The position numbers and the translations under genes are program-made. Below, piece by piece: positions 51,744 to 60,166 of a DNA stretch of 64,000 nucleotides; position 1 is the stretch's first letter; every line of letters starts with the position of its first letter. This stretch comes from Ruminococcus sp. (lineage in GTDB: Bacteria > Bacillota > Clostridia > Oscillospirales > Ruminococcaceae), in the NCBI GenBank assembly GCA_021770655.1, contig JAETQO010000017.1, positions 33,266-97,265 of the forward strand, read 5' to 3'. The notes under the pieces were generated by a model. That model had not been told where the DNA came from. It did no database searches and saw only the letters and a program-made list of their open reading frames with translations.

Positions 51744-53339
51744 TCAAAACTCAGATTCGGGGGCTTGCGATTCCATGATCTTCAGTGCGGTCTTCAGTCC
51801 GTCAACGGCGGCAGACATAATTCCTCCTGCGTATCCTGCGCCTTCGCCACAGGGGTAAAGATTTGAAAGACTGAGAGAAACCATATCTTCGTTGCGAGTT
51901 ATCCTAACAGGGGAGCTTGTGCGCGTTTCGGGAGCGGTTAGGATCGCTCCGCCGTCACCAAAGCAGGTCATTTTTCCGGCGAATACCTTTAAGCCGCTTT
52001 CCAGCATATCGGTTACAAATTCAGGAAAAATCTTTCTTAGCTCGGCAGGTTCGGTTCCCAGACTGTAGGTTGGAGAAACGTTCCCCGCTGAGTTCTCATT
52101 GCCGTTCAAAAAACCTGAAACCGTTGTTGACGGCGCTTTGTAACTTCCTGTAAGCTTGTAAGCATTCTGTTCGATCTGCCGTGCGAATCTCACTCCGTCC
52201 AAAGGATCATGACCAAAATCATCGGGAGTAACGGATACTACAAGGGCGGCGTTGGCATTTTCACCGTCTCTGGCAAACTCGCTCATTCCGTTGGTGACTA
52301 CGCCGCCTTTTTCAGAAGCGGAGGGAACGACCGTTCCGCCGGGACACATACAGAATGTATAAACTCCTCTGCCGTTTTTATCCCTCCATGAAAGCTGATA
52401 TTCTCCCTTAGGCAGCAGGGGACTGCCTGCATATTCTCCGTAGAGGCTTTTATCAACATCAGCTTGTTTATGCTCGATCCTTGCGCCTACGGAAAATGGT
52501 TTTGGTTCTAAAAATACGTTTTTACGCTGCAAAAGCTCAAACGTATCTCTTGCGGAATGTCCTATTGCAAGGACAAGGACGGAAATTTTTTCTTCACAGC
52601 CGTTAAAATAAATTTTGTCAACTTTTCCGTCTTTCACAGAGAAATCGGAAAGCGTGCTGTCAAACCTCACCTCGCCGCCCAGACTGATAATGCGATTTCT
52701 GATAGCCGAAACTATGTTTCTGAGATTGTCTGTGCCGATATGGGGCTTGGCTTTTGTGAGTATTTCCTGCGGTGCGCCGAATTCGGCAAAGCGTTCAAGA
52801 ACATACCGGCAAAGCGGGTCTTTGATCCGTGTAGTAAGCTTTCCGTCCGAAAATGTTCCTGCGCCGCCTTCTCCGAACTGTACGTTTGAATCGGGGTCAA
52901 GCTCGCCCGTGAACCAGAAACGGTTTACTGCGGCGATACGCTTATCCATCATACCTCCGCGTTCCAGAATAAGCGGACGGTAGCCCTGCTCCGCAAGGGC
53001 AAGCCCCGCAAACATACCTGCCGGACCGAAGCCTGCAATGACCACTCTTCCTTCGGCTTGTTTATCGGAAATGACCGGATCAAAGCCGCTTTGCTCGACA
53101 TAAGTAAGCGAACTGTTTCGGAGACAAAGCTTTCTTTCTTCTTCTTTGCTGTCAAGTTTTATAAATACAGAGTGTACAAAGTGTATATCATCTCTTTTTC
53201 TGGCGTCAAGGGAGATTTTGTGAATTTGACAGTCATTGGCGTGCTTTGCGGCAGTACCAAGCTTTTTAAGGGCGGCCGCGATTATCTCATTCTTATCCGC
53301 ATTCAGGGGAGATTTGATTTGATTTACTATAATTGGCAT
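51744..53339 (-). CDS. FAD-dependent dehydrogenase (uncharacterised NAD(P)/FAD oxidoreductase)
   Basis: The 531-residue protein has an N-terminal alpha/beta domain of about 90 residues, then the dinucleotide-binding motif VVIAGFGPAGMFAGLALAEQG, ERGGMMDKR, the flavoprotein loop FGEGGAGTFSDGKLTTRI and the C-terminal GEGAGYAGGIMSAAVDG. This is the widespread 'uncharacterised FAD-dependent dehydrogenase' family; its substrate is unknown. ATG 53339 follows GGAGG at five bases. It follows cdaR by 49 bases on the same strand with a hairpin terminator between, so coupling to the cyclic-di-AMP genes may be only partial. Confidence 0.85.
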   Translation of the reverse strand: MPIIVNQIKSPLNADKNEIIAAALKKLGTAAKHANDCQIHKISLDARKRDDIHFVHSVFIKLDSKEEERKLCLRNSSLTYVEQSGFDPVISDKQAEGRVVIAGFGPAGMFAGLALAEQGYRPLILERGGMMDKRIAAVNRFWFTGELDPDSNVQFGEGGAGTFSDGKLTTRIKDPLCRYVLERFAEFGAPQEILTKAKPHIGTDNLRNIVSAIRNRIISLGGEVRFDSTLSDFSVKDGKVDKIYFNGCEEKISVLVLAIGHSARDTFELLQRKNVFLEPKPFSVGARIEHKQADVDKSLYGEYAGSPLLPKGEYQLSWRDKNGRGVYTFCMCPGGTVVPSASEKGGVVTNGMSEFARDGENANAALVVSVTPDDFGHDPLDGVRFARQIEQNAYKLTGSYKAPSTTVSGFLNGNENSAGNVSPTYSLGTEPAELRKIFPEFVTDMLESGLKVFAGKMTCFGDGGAILTAPETRTSSPVRITRNEDMVSLSLSNLYPCGEGAGYAGGIMSAAVDGLKTALKIMESQAPESEF

Positions 53340-53357
53340 TAGTTCCTCCATACCGAA

Positions 53358-53385
53358 AAATCGGGACGAAAGATCGTCCCGATTT
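53358..53385 (-). terminator. Terminator after cdaR
   Basis: AAATCGGGACG and CGTCCCGATTT are perfect complements (53358-53368 and 53375-53385) with a T-run in the minus direction. Confidence 0.75.
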
Positions 53386-53388
53386 GTT

Positions 53389-54663
53389 TTATGAATCTGA
53401 AACAACTATCTGGATTTCGTTGTTTCCATAGCCCCATACGTTGTTGTAGTTTTTGGAGTAGATTATCGCTTGACGGGAATAGGAGCCTGAATCTATGATG
53501 TCGCTCAGATCTATCTGAGCGTAAAGATCCTCGTCCTTCAAGCTGTTAATGACTTCCTCAGGACCGTAAACACGGACGTTTGAAAGCTTTTTGGTTTCGA
53601 CCTCCGTCTTTTTGCCCATAGGTCTGTTGTTGACAATAAAATGACTTGACGGGATAGAAAATTCCTTGTAGGTGTATCCGGTAGAATCAAAGCTTACCTT
53701 TACCTCTTCTTCTCCGTTCATATTGACTTCGCCGGCGTTGAGCGGAATTTTGAATCTGTAGGTCTTGACAAGGTTGATATCCGAAAGATCAATGGTTCCT
53801 ACGTTGAGTATTTCAGTATCCTCATCTTCAAGATTGGGGGATACAACAGATATCTTGCTTTCCGACAGATTCATCGGCAAAGAGCTTACATCGAAGTTTT
53901 CGGGGCAGTTTGTAATATCAACTTTCAGAGTAGCGGTTTTCTTCTTGAATACCACAAAGTTTACGTCAAAGGACTTGGCGTCTTTTATCTCAAGCTTTGA
54001 TGAATCGATAATGTTGTCGTCATCATCATAGAAGATAATATCCGTAGTATTTATGGTTGTGTCCTCGGAGATTTTCTTTGATTTGGAAATCTGCGCAACA
54101 GCCTTGCTTATACTGTCAAGATCGTTCTTTATGCCTTCCACGGTGATCTCAGACGGAGAAACGTTTGTATCCTTTAGTATATAGCCCTCTTCTGCGCTGA
54201 TAAGCGGAGCCTCGGCGGTAAGAGGAACGGCTTTCGTGGTCAATCTGTCGAAGTTTACAGAAACGGTGTCAGGCTTGACTGAAACCACCGTAACCTTATC
54301 TGCCGAATGTGCGGAGCTTACCTCAATATCCAGATCGTAAGTGCCCTCTTTTGTAACGCCGTCAAGATTAACGGCAGCGATAAGATCCGCGGCAGTATAG
54401 CCGCCTATCTCATAGTTCATTCCCTTTATTTCAACGTCTACGGAAATGTCCTGATAGTTCAGGGCGGAAAGTCCTTTTTCCTTAGCCTGAGTTCCGTCCA
54501 TTGAGAATACTACGGGAACGTTGGTTATCGTTTTGTTAATGGTCGGGTACTGTGTGATAGAAAGCACAAACCAGATAATTATCGCTATGATAACCGAAAG
54601 AATTCTAAGCCCGAAATCCGTTCCGTGTTTACTTGCTTTTTTTTGCTCTTTTATTTCTTCCAT
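53389..54663 (-). CDS. cdaR: CdaR family (YbbR-like) regulator of diadenylate cyclase
   Basis: CdaR is a membrane-anchored outer protein that modulates CdaA. The 424-residue protein has an N-terminal membrane helix (residues about 20-38, ILSVIIAIIIWFVLS) and four YbbR repeats, recognisable by recurring VEIKG, PSEITVEGIKNDLDSIS, and NVRVYGPEEVINSL segments. It overlaps cdaA by 13 bases. In many Firmicutes glmM follows, but here glmM is elsewhere. Confidence 0.9.
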   Translation of the reverse strand: MEEIKEQKKASKHGTDFGLRILSVIIAIIIWFVLSITQYPTINKTITNVPVVFSMDGTQAKEKGLSALNYQDISVDVEIKGMNYEIGGYTAADLIAAVNLDGVTKEGTYDLDIEVSSAHSADKVTVVSVKPDTVSVNFDRLTTKAVPLTAEAPLISAEEGYILKDTNVSPSEITVEGIKNDLDSISKAVAQISKSKKISEDTTINTTDIIFYDDDDNIIDSSKLEIKDAKSFDVNFVVFKKKTATLKVDITNCPENFDVSSLPMNLSESKISVVSPNLEDEDTEILNVGTIDLSDINLVKTYRFKIPLNAGEVNMNGEEEVKVSFDSTGYTYKEFSIPSSHFIVNNRPMGKKTEVETKKLSNVRVYGPEEVINSLKDEDLYAQIDLSDIIDSGSYSRQAIIYSKNYNNVWGYGNNEIQIVVSDS

Positions 54664-55532
54664 TTTGAAATCACCCTTCCTGCAAAAGAATTCTCTCTAA
54701 TGGAATTGGCGTCTTTTTCGGGCAAAAGACGATTGTCCAGAAGCTTTTTAAGCGAATCCTTGGAATATCCCCTTGTAAGCTCGCCGTTTTCGGCAACGGA
54801 AATGTTTCCTGTTTCCTCGGAAACTACTACTACGATAGCGTCGGAATTTTCACTCATTCCTATTGCGGCACGGTGTCTTGAACCGAGTTGCTTATTTATA
54901 AGCTCGTCCTTCTGCGGTCTTGGCAGAAAACAGCCTGCCGCAAGTATTATGCCGTCTCTTATAATTACCGCACCGTCATGCAGAGGCGTGTTCGGGTAGA
55001 AGATATTTCCGAATACTGCAGGCGAAGGAACGCAGTTTAATATCGTACCGGTTGCGATCTGCTCGCCCAGTTTGGTTTTCCTTTCGCAGATTATAAGAGC
55101 GCCTGTCTTAGTGGCGGAAAGATTTGCCGCAGCGTCGCAAACAGCGTCGATAGCAGTCCTCCAATGCTCTGTGTTATCGTCGGAATCGCCGGAGGCAAAG
55201 AAGTTGAATTCACCGAGACTGGTTCTGCCGACTTTTTCCAGCACGCGTCGAAGTTCAGGCTGAAACATAATAATGAGAGCAAGAAATCCCCATTGAAAAC
55301 AGGTCTTGAGCAAGAACCTCATAGTCTGCAAATTAAAGAACACGGACAACAGATAGCAGAAAATAAGAATAATAATTCCTTTGGTGAGCTGTTGAGCTCT
55401 TGTTTCGCGGATAAGCTTTATGCCGTGGAAGATCAAGAAAGACAGAATACAAATATCGACAATATCGTTAATGCCTATTGATTTAAACACACCCCAGACG
55501 GCGTTTAAAACATTAGCAATGCTGTCCAGCAT
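54651..55532 (-). CDS. cdaA: Diadenylate cyclase CdaA
   Basis: CdaA makes cyclic di-AMP from two ATP at the membrane, controlling potassium and osmolyte balance and cell-wall stress. The 293-residue protein has three N-terminal membrane helices (within residues 10-85) and a DAC domain with the catalytic DGA in NTPLHDGAVIIRDG and the RHR motif in GSRHRAAIGMSE. It leads the operon cdaA-cdaR. The promoter at 55611-55639 is directly upstream. Confidence 0.95.
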   Translation of the reverse strand: MLDSIANVLNAVWGVFKSIGINDIVDICILSFLIFHGIKLIRETRAQQLTKGIIILIFCYLLSVFFNLQTMRFLLKTCFQWGFLALIIMFQPELRRVLEKVGRTSLGEFNFFASGDSDDNTEHWRTAIDAVCDAAANLSATKTGALIICERKTKLGEQIATGTILNCVPSPAVFGNIFYPNTPLHDGAVIIRDGIILAAGCFLPRPQKDELINKQLGSRHRAAIGMSENSDAIVVVVSEETGNISVAENGELTRGYSKDSLKKLLDNRLLPEKDANSIRENSFAGRVISKWKK

Positions 55533-55610
55533 AAGTCACACCCTTTACAATTTATTGAAAACGCGGTTGATTCTTTGCCGCGCAATATGTTCACAATGTT
55601 ACATATTAAT

Positions 55611-55639
55611 AGTATATCATATTTTTTTGGAAAGTACAA
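55611..55639 (-). promoter_or_regulatory. cdaA promoter
   Basis: TTGTAC (55639-55634) and TATACT (55616-55611) are 17 bases apart on the minus strand. Confidence 0.65.
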
Positions 55640-55812
55640 GGGTTAAGCCACAATTTTTTTTACAATTTGTAATAGATCGGAATAGTTTTGTTACAATGAG
55701 CAAAAAAGCTTAAAATCGCGATCGGTAAAGAAAAAAATAAATTGTGGGGTAATAATTATGTAAAATAATCATGATATTTTGTGAAAAAGATACGAAACGG
55801 TTACAGAACCTG
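55640..55812. other. Intergenic region between divergent cdaA and eamA
   Basis: This AT-rich sequence holds the back-to-back promoters at its two ends. No coding sequence or known riboswitch is visible between them. Confidence 0.5.
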
Positions 55813-55841
55813 TTGCAAAGGGAGGTTAATTGTGGTATAAT
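55813..55841 (+). promoter_or_regulatory. eamA promoter
   Basis: TTGCAA (55813-55818) and TATAAT (55836-55841) are 17 bases apart, with TGG before the -10. Confidence 0.75.
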
Positions 55842-55889
55842 AGACCTATTCGGATAATGACGGGCTGTTCTTAAGAAGAAGGTGAGATA

Positions 55890-56303
55890 ATGTGGTTTGT
55901 TTTTGCGCTGTTGTCTGCGGTATTTGCGGCGGCGACGTCGATACTTGCAAAGGTCGGAATTGACGGAGTTAATTCAAATCTTGCAACTGCTCTCAGAACC
56001 TGCGTCGTACTGATAATGGCATGGCTTATGGTGTTTATAACTCACGCTCAGGGCGGGATCACGTCCATTGGGAAGAAGAGCTGGATATTTCTCATACTTT
56101 CGGGTCTTGCGACAGGCGCTTCGTGGCTGTGTTATTATAAGGCTCTGCAAATGGGAGAGGCTTCAAAAGTTGTGCCTGTGGATAAACTTAGCGTAGTTAT
56201 CACGCTTATTCTGGCTGTTATTTTTCTGCACGAGGATTTCACTGTAAAAACAGCAGTCGGCACAATGCTTATAACTGTGGGAACATTACTGATGGTCCTG
56301 TGA
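55890..56303 (+). CDS. EamA/DMT family transporter, single-domain
   Basis: The 137-residue protein has about four to five membrane helices, begins WFVFALLSAVFAAATSILAKVGI and ends TAVGTMLITVGTLLMVL, a normal ending for the half-size EamA transporters that work as dimers. The central GLATGASWLCYYKALQMG and VVPVDKLSVVITLILA are the EamA signature. The substrate is unknown. The gene is complete. AGAAGGTGAG precedes the ATG. The 115-bp repeat begins seven bases after its stop. Confidence 0.88.
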   Translation: MWFVFALLSAVFAAATSILAKVGIDGVNSNLATALRTCVVLIMAWLMVFITHAQGGITSIGKKSWIFLILSGLATGASWLCYYKALQMGEASKVVPVDKLSVVITLILAVIFLHEDFTVKTAVGTMLITVGTLLMVL

Positions 56304-56309
56304 ATTTTA

Positions 56310-56424
56310 CAGGGAAATCAATTTTCAAAATATTAAATCGGGAAAAGACGATATTATGTTTAAATTACAATAATTATCTGTATATCTTCCCCGCCGTACG
56401 GCGGGGAAGATATACAGAAACAAG
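56310..56424. repeat. 115-bp direct repeat, copy 2, at the broken start of pheA
   Basis: It is identical to 581-695, with the perfect 40-bp palindrome at 56378-56417. It begins seven bases after the eamA stop and ends exactly where pheA-coding sequence begins mid-domain. The longer left arm seen next to copy 1 is missing here. Confidence 0.9.
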
Positions 56425-56487
56425 TACAAGATAGAGAATAAACTTCCCGTTTTTCAGAGCGGCAGGGAAAAGGAGATTCTTGAGAGG

Positions 56488-57438
56488 GTGGAAAACAACG
56501 CTCCCAAAGGGCTTGAGGGTGCTTCTAAGGTGTTTTTCCAGAATATTATGGACATCTCCAAATGCCGTCAATATCAGGAGCTTTTCGCTGATTCGGATAA
56601 AATTGAGTACAAAAAATTGGACTTATCAGGTCATAAGGCAGTGGCTGTTCCCGGAACGAACGGTTCTTATTCTCATATAGCCTGCGGTCAAATATTGGAG
56701 GATTTTGAACCGGTATTTTTTGAGGATTTTGAGGACGTTTTCAGAGCAGTTGAAAACGGTGAGGCGGATTTCGGAATCCTTCCTATTGCCAACTCAACGG
56801 CAGGCTCGGTTGGTCAAACCTATGAGCTTATGAAAAAGCACGATTTTAAGATCTGCGCATCGACCAAAGTAAAGATATCTCATTGTCTTGCGGTTAAGCC
56901 GGGAACGAAGTTTGAAGACATAAATGCGGTTTATTCCCATGAGCAGGGACTTTCTCAGTGTTCGGATTTTTTGGCGAGTAACAATTTTAAAAGTCATAGG
57001 TATGCGAATACCGCTCTTGCCGCTTGTTACATAAAAGACAGCGACCAACCATACGGAGCGATCTGCTCGGAGACCTGTGCTAATGAGCTGGGGCTTGAAA
57101 TACTAAGAAGGGATATTGCAAACGCCGCAGAGAATTACACCAGATTTATTATGATCTCGAAAGAAATTCTCAGATCCGACAATGCGAATACAGTGTCGGT
57201 TTCACTGGCTTTGCCGCATACTTCATCGGCGCTTTACAGACTTCTCACCAAGTTTTCGGTAGCGGGTCTTAATCTTTCGATGATAGAAAGCAGACCTATT
57301 GCAAACACGGATTTCGATGTCGTGTTTTATCTTGATTTTGAGGGAGACATCAGCTCTCCGGACGTTGCAAAGCTTATGAATGAGCTTGATTCGGAGCTTT
57401 CATATTTTAAGTTTCTGGGCAACTATGAGGAAGTTTAA
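56488..57438 (+). CDS. pheA: Prephenate dehydratase / chorismate mutase (PheA), 5'-truncated
   Basis: The bifunctional P-protein makes phenylpyruvate from chorismate. Family sequence starts at 56425 (YKIENKLPVFQSGREKEILERV, given here as KIENKLPVF and REKEILERV), the second helix of the chorismate mutase domain; the first 30-40 residues with catalytic residues are missing. The frame is open back to a stop at 56371 inside the repeat but has no ATG, GTG or TTG before GTG 56488. The dehydratase domain is intact (AVPGTNGSYSHIA, GILPIANSTAGSV, substrate loop ISHCLAVKPG) and the ACT domain ends the protein (HTSSALYRLLTKFSVAGLNL with ESRP). Mutase activity should be lost. Confidence 0.85.
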   Translation: MENNAPKGLEGASKVFFQNIMDISKCRQYQELFADSDKIEYKKLDLSGHKAVAVPGTNGSYSHIACGQILEDFEPVFFEDFEDVFRAVENGEADFGILPIANSTAGSVGQTYELMKKHDFKICASTKVKISHCLAVKPGTKFEDINAVYSHEQGLSQCSDFLASNNFKSHRYANTALAACYIKDSDQPYGAICSETCANELGLEILRRDIANAAENYTRFIMISKEILRSDNANTVSVSLALPHTSSALYRLLTKFSVAGLNLSMIESRPIANTDFDVVFYLDFEGDISSPDVAKLMNELDSELSYFKFLGNYEEV

Positions 57439-57468
57439 GAGTACAAATAATCGGACAGGAGTGATAGT

Positions 57469-57942
57469 ATGCGTATAGGTCACGGATATGACGTACACAG
57501 GCTTGCGGAAGACAGACGTCTTGTTCTGGGAGGCGTAGAGATAGCGTATGAGAAGGGCTTGCTGGGTCATTCTGACGCTGATGTTCTTGTTCATGCGATA
57601 ATGGATTCAATGCTCGGCGCGCTTGCACTCGGCGACATTGGCAAGCTTTTTCCCGACAACGATCCCGAATACGAGGGTGCTGACAGCATGAAGCTTTTAA
57701 AGCGGGTCTGCGAAATCATAGACGGCAAAGGATATAAGATCGGAAATATTGATTCCACTATATGCGCTCAGAGACCTAAGCTTGCGTCCTATATTGCAGA
57801 TATGAGAAAGAACATTGCCTCTGTTTGCGGCTGTGAAGTTTCAAGAATATCGGTAAAGGCGACCACGGAGGAGGGCCTTGGATTTACCGGCGAGGGAGCG
57901 GGCATATCCGCAACTGCGGTTTGTTTGCTGGAAGAAAAATAA
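57469..57942 (+). CDS. ispF: 2-C-methyl-D-erythritol 2,4-cyclodiphosphate synthase IspF
   Basis: IspF catalyses the cyclisation step of the MEP isoprenoid pathway. The 157-residue protein begins [11 protein letters not shown] (zinc ligands), has [33 protein letters not shown], and the C-terminal [19 protein letters not shown]. Length is standard. It follows pheA by 30 bases and is followed by a strong terminator. Confidence 0.96.
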   Translation: MRIGHGYDVHRLAEDRRLVLGGVEIAYEKGLLGHSDADVLVHAIMDSMLGALALGDIGKLFPDNDPEYEGADSMKLLKRVCEIIDGKGYKIGNIDSTICAQRPKLASYIADMRKNIASVCGCEVSRISVKATTEEGLGFTGEGAGISATAVCLLEEK

Positions 57943-57957
57943 TAGCTGAACCATAGA

Positions 57958-58001
57958 ATAAAGCAAAAGGGACGGTTGCCAAGCCGTCCCTTTTGCTTTA
58001 T
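57958..58001. terminator. Bidirectional terminator after ispF
   Basis: ATAAAGCAAAAGGGACGG (57958-57975) and its complement (57984-58001) form a perfect 18-base stem with an 8-base loop, with T- and A-rich flanks. Confidence 0.88.
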
Positions 58002-58030
58002 ATGTATCACAATAATTTATTTAGAGAAAA

Positions 58031-58143
58031 CAAAAAGGCAACCTATTGGCTGCCTTCTGCTTGTGTAAAAATTTTGGAGAGGATGAAACGAGCTAAGAGT
58101 TTTAATCTTAGTGTTTACATTCTTTTCTTTCTCTGTTCTACAT
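58031..58143 (-). ncRNA. Candidate small RNA between ispF and pyrE
   Basis: A promoter on the minus strand (58149-58177) would start a transcript near 58142. It ends at an independent hairpin, GGCAGCC-AATA-GGTTGCC (58054-58037), followed by TTTTT. The predicted RNA of about 110 bases contains a CTAAGA/TCTTAG stem, a possible TGTAAA/TTTACA closing stem and between them the unpaired C-rich CATCCTCTCC, which is complementary to Shine-Dalgarno sequences. No convincing protein is encoded. It does not match an RNA family I can name. Confidence 0.45.
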
Positions 58144-58148
58144 TCTAT

Positions 58149-58177
58149 ATTATATCCTCTCAGTGCTGTAACTTCAA
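58149..58177 (-). promoter_or_regulatory. Promoter of the candidate small RNA
   Basis: TTGAAG (58177-58172) and TATAAT (58154-58149) are 17 bases apart on the minus strand, in the 300-base gap after pyrE. Confidence 0.6.
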
Positions 58178-58208
58178 GAACAGACAAGTTACATTTCACT
58201 ACAATAGT

Positions 58209-58233
58209 GTTACAAATTGTATCATTTTGTAAC
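58209..58233. repeat. Short inverted repeat just after pyrE
   Basis: GTTACAAA (58209-58216) and TTTGTAAC (58226-58233) are perfect complements, 16 bases beyond the pyrE stop. It may stop or stabilise the pyrE transcript. Confidence 0.4.
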
Positions 58234-58249
58234 CTTGAAATCTCCTGCG

Positions 58250-58912
58250 TTAGTCGTGATTTACGCCGTACTGTGCACGGTATTTCTGCATTTTTTCAAG
58301 ATATTCCTTGCCCTCGACAACACCGTCTTCAATAGCTTTGATAATGTCGTTAATGTTGACGATAGAGTATACCTTTACACCGAAGTCCGCATATGCCTGT
58401 TCAACGGCTGACAGCTCGGTATCAAGGGCTTTTTCCATTCTGTCAACGGTTATCACCATTGCCGTAACGTCCACGTCTGCCGCAGATTTGAGCTTTGGCA
58501 TCGATTCTCTCAGCGCCTTGCCCGAGGTCATGACGTCGTCGATAATAACGACTTTCTCTTTGTCTGAAAGCTTTTTGCCGACAAACATTCCGCCCTCGCC
58601 GTGATCCTTGACTTCCTTCCTATCAAAACAGTAGGAAACGTCAATTCCGTATTTTGTTGCCAGAGCGATAACAGCGGAAACAGCAAGAGGGATACCCTTA
58701 TAAGCAGGTCCGAAAAGCGTTTCTACAGGGATCTTATTGTCCGCAATACAATCGGCATAAAAACCGCCGAGCTTTGCAAGCTGTGCGCCTGTTTTGTAGT
58801 TGCCGCAGTTGATAAAATACGGCGCTTTTCTTCCGCTTTTCAAAGTGAAATCTCCGAAAGTGAGAACGCCGCTGTCAACCATGAATTTTATAAATTCTTC
58901 TTTATAGGTCAT
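58250..58912 (-). CDS. pyrE: Orotate phosphoribosyltransferase
   Basis: PyrE joins orotate to PRPP in pyrimidine synthesis. The 220-residue protein has GDFTLKSGRKAPYFINCG, FGPAYKGIPLAVS, the flexible loop KEVKDHGEGG and the PRPP motif VVIIDDVMTSGKAL. AAAGGAAG precedes the ATG. It is alone, not in a pyr operon, with its own promoter, and no PyrR-type attenuator is visible upstream. Confidence 0.96.
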   Translation of the reverse strand: MTYKEEFIKFMVDSGVLTFGDFTLKSGRKAPYFINCGNYKTGAQLAKLGGFYADCIADNKIPVETLFGPAYKGIPLAVSAVIALATKYGIDVSYCFDRKEVKDHGEGGMFVGKKLSDKEKVVIIDDVMTSGKALRESMPKLKSAADVDVTAMVITVDRMEKALDTELSAVEQAYADFGVKVYSIVNINDIIKAIEDGVVEGKEYLEKMQKYRAQYGVNHD

Positions 58913-58945
58913 ATTAAACTTCCTTTCAGATTATATTCTATGATT

Positions 58946-58974
58946 ATTATATCACAGTTTTATTTTCATTGCAA
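58946..58974 (-). promoter_or_regulatory. pyrE promoter
   Basis: TTGCAA (58974-58969) and TATAAT (58951-58946) are 17 bases apart on the minus strand, with TGA before the -10. Confidence 0.75.
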
Positions 58975-59063
58975 GTATCTTTCATTCGTCTGTAAAGCAG
59001 ACTTCCTCTGCAGGCGGCAAAGCAGAAAATACCGTTTATTTTTATATGATCTCTCCAATGTTT

Positions 59064-59765
59064 TTACCATTCGATAGTGGAAACGTCGGTGGGATTTTCG
59101 TTTATTTTTACGTTGTCCACTTTGCTGTTTTTGACGGTAATGACTCTGTCTGCCATTGGCGCGATAGCGGAATTGTGTGTAATGACTACGACTGTTACAC
59201 CGTTTTTGCGGCAGGTATCCTGCAAAAGCTTTAAAATCGTTTTACCGGTATTGTAGTCCAACGCGCCTGTAGGCTCGTCACAAAGAAGAAGTTTTGGATT
59301 TTTCGCCAGTGCTCTGGCTATGGAAACTCTCTGCTGTTCGCCTCCCGAAAGCTGAGAAGGGAAGTTGTTTATTCTGTCCTCAAGTCCCACGCTTTTTAGT
59401 ACGTCTTCGGGAGTCGCCGCATTTGGACATATTTGCGAGGCAAGTTCAACATTTTCTTTGGCAGTAAGGTTGTTTACAAGGTTGTAAAACTGAAATACGA
59501 AACCAATATCAAAGCGGCGATATGAGGTTAGCTGTTTTTTATTATACTGAGCTATATTTTTTCCGTCTACGATTATACTGCCCTCGTCGCAGACGTCCAT
59601 TCCTCCCAGTATATTCAGAATGGTGGTTTTTCCTGCTCCGCTTGCGCCTACTATAACGGCGAATTCGCCTTTTTCTATTTCAAAGGAAACACCGTTTGCC
59701 GCAGTTATAGTTACTTCTCCCATTTTATATCTTTTATATACATTATCAAATTTTACAAAGCTCAT
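59064..59765 (-). CDS. ABC transporter ATP-binding protein (LolD/MacB type) without permease
   Basis: The 233-residue ATPase has Walker [11 protein letters not shown]-loop [19 protein letters not shown], signature LSGGEQQR and Walker [13 protein letters not shown], with the H-loop VITHNSA. The [16 protein letters not shown] pattern is typical of the ATPases that pair with FtsX/MacB-type permeases. Such a permease normally follows directly, but the 86 bases downstream hold none and pyrE's promoter comes next. A GGAGAG site right after the stop has no start codon. ATG 59765 follows GGAGG. It may use a permease elsewhere, or its partner was lost. Confidence 0.88.
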   Translation of the reverse strand: MSFVKFDNVYKRYKMGEVTITAANGVSFEIEKGEFAVIVGASGAGKTTILNILGGMDVCDEGSIIVDGKNIAQYNKKQLTSYRRFDIGFVFQFYNLVNNLTAKENVELASQICPNAATPEDVLKSVGLEDRINNFPSQLSGGEQQRVSIARALAKNPKLLLCDEPTGALDYNTGKTILKLLQDTCRKNGVTVVVITHNSAIAPMADRVITVKNSKVDNVKINENPTDVSTIEW

Positions 59766-59910
59766 ATAAATACCTCCATTTGGAATTTTGTTTACGTGCC
59801 GCATTACATGGTATCTTTACAATAATAAGTATACTATATTATTGTCATTTTTTCAAGGCAAAATAGCTTTTTTACATGGAATACAGAAGTTTGAGCTGTC
59901 TTAAATCATG

Positions 59911-60090
59911 TTAAGGTAACACCGCGCAACTATTGTGTGCGGATAACGCAGAAATTTTTTCGTTAGTATTGTATAGAAACGACGCAGGAATACTTGTGTC
60001 TTTCAAGGAGCTTCTGTGCAAGATAACGGAAAATTGGCAAGTTAGACGTGCACAAATCCGTTAGGCGGTAGTTGTGCGGTGTTGCCTTAA
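59911..60090 (+). repeat. TTAAGG repeat element, intact 180-bp copy
   Basis: The element begins TTAAGGTAACACCGC and ends with its near-complement GCGGTGTTGCCTTAA. The terminal inverted repeats are 22 bases with two mismatches. It has no reading frame, so it resembles a MITE-like non-autonomous element. The outer TTAA on both sides could be a target-site duplication or part of the termini. It lies between the ABC ATPase and the LRR gene and interrupts neither. Related sequence is at 18867, 39765 and 51136. Confidence 0.85.
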
Positions 60091-60121
60091 TTCTCGTGTA
60101 GATAATACTGATACAAAGAAA

Positions 60122-60148
60122 AAGAGCGGCAGTTATTTACTGCCGCCC
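60122..60148 (-). terminator. Terminator after the LRR gene
   Basis: GGCAGT and ACTGCC pair around AAATA and are followed by a T-run in the minus direction, about 20 bases past the stop. Confidence 0.75.
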
Positions 60149-60166
60149 TAATCCAGAGGTTATATT

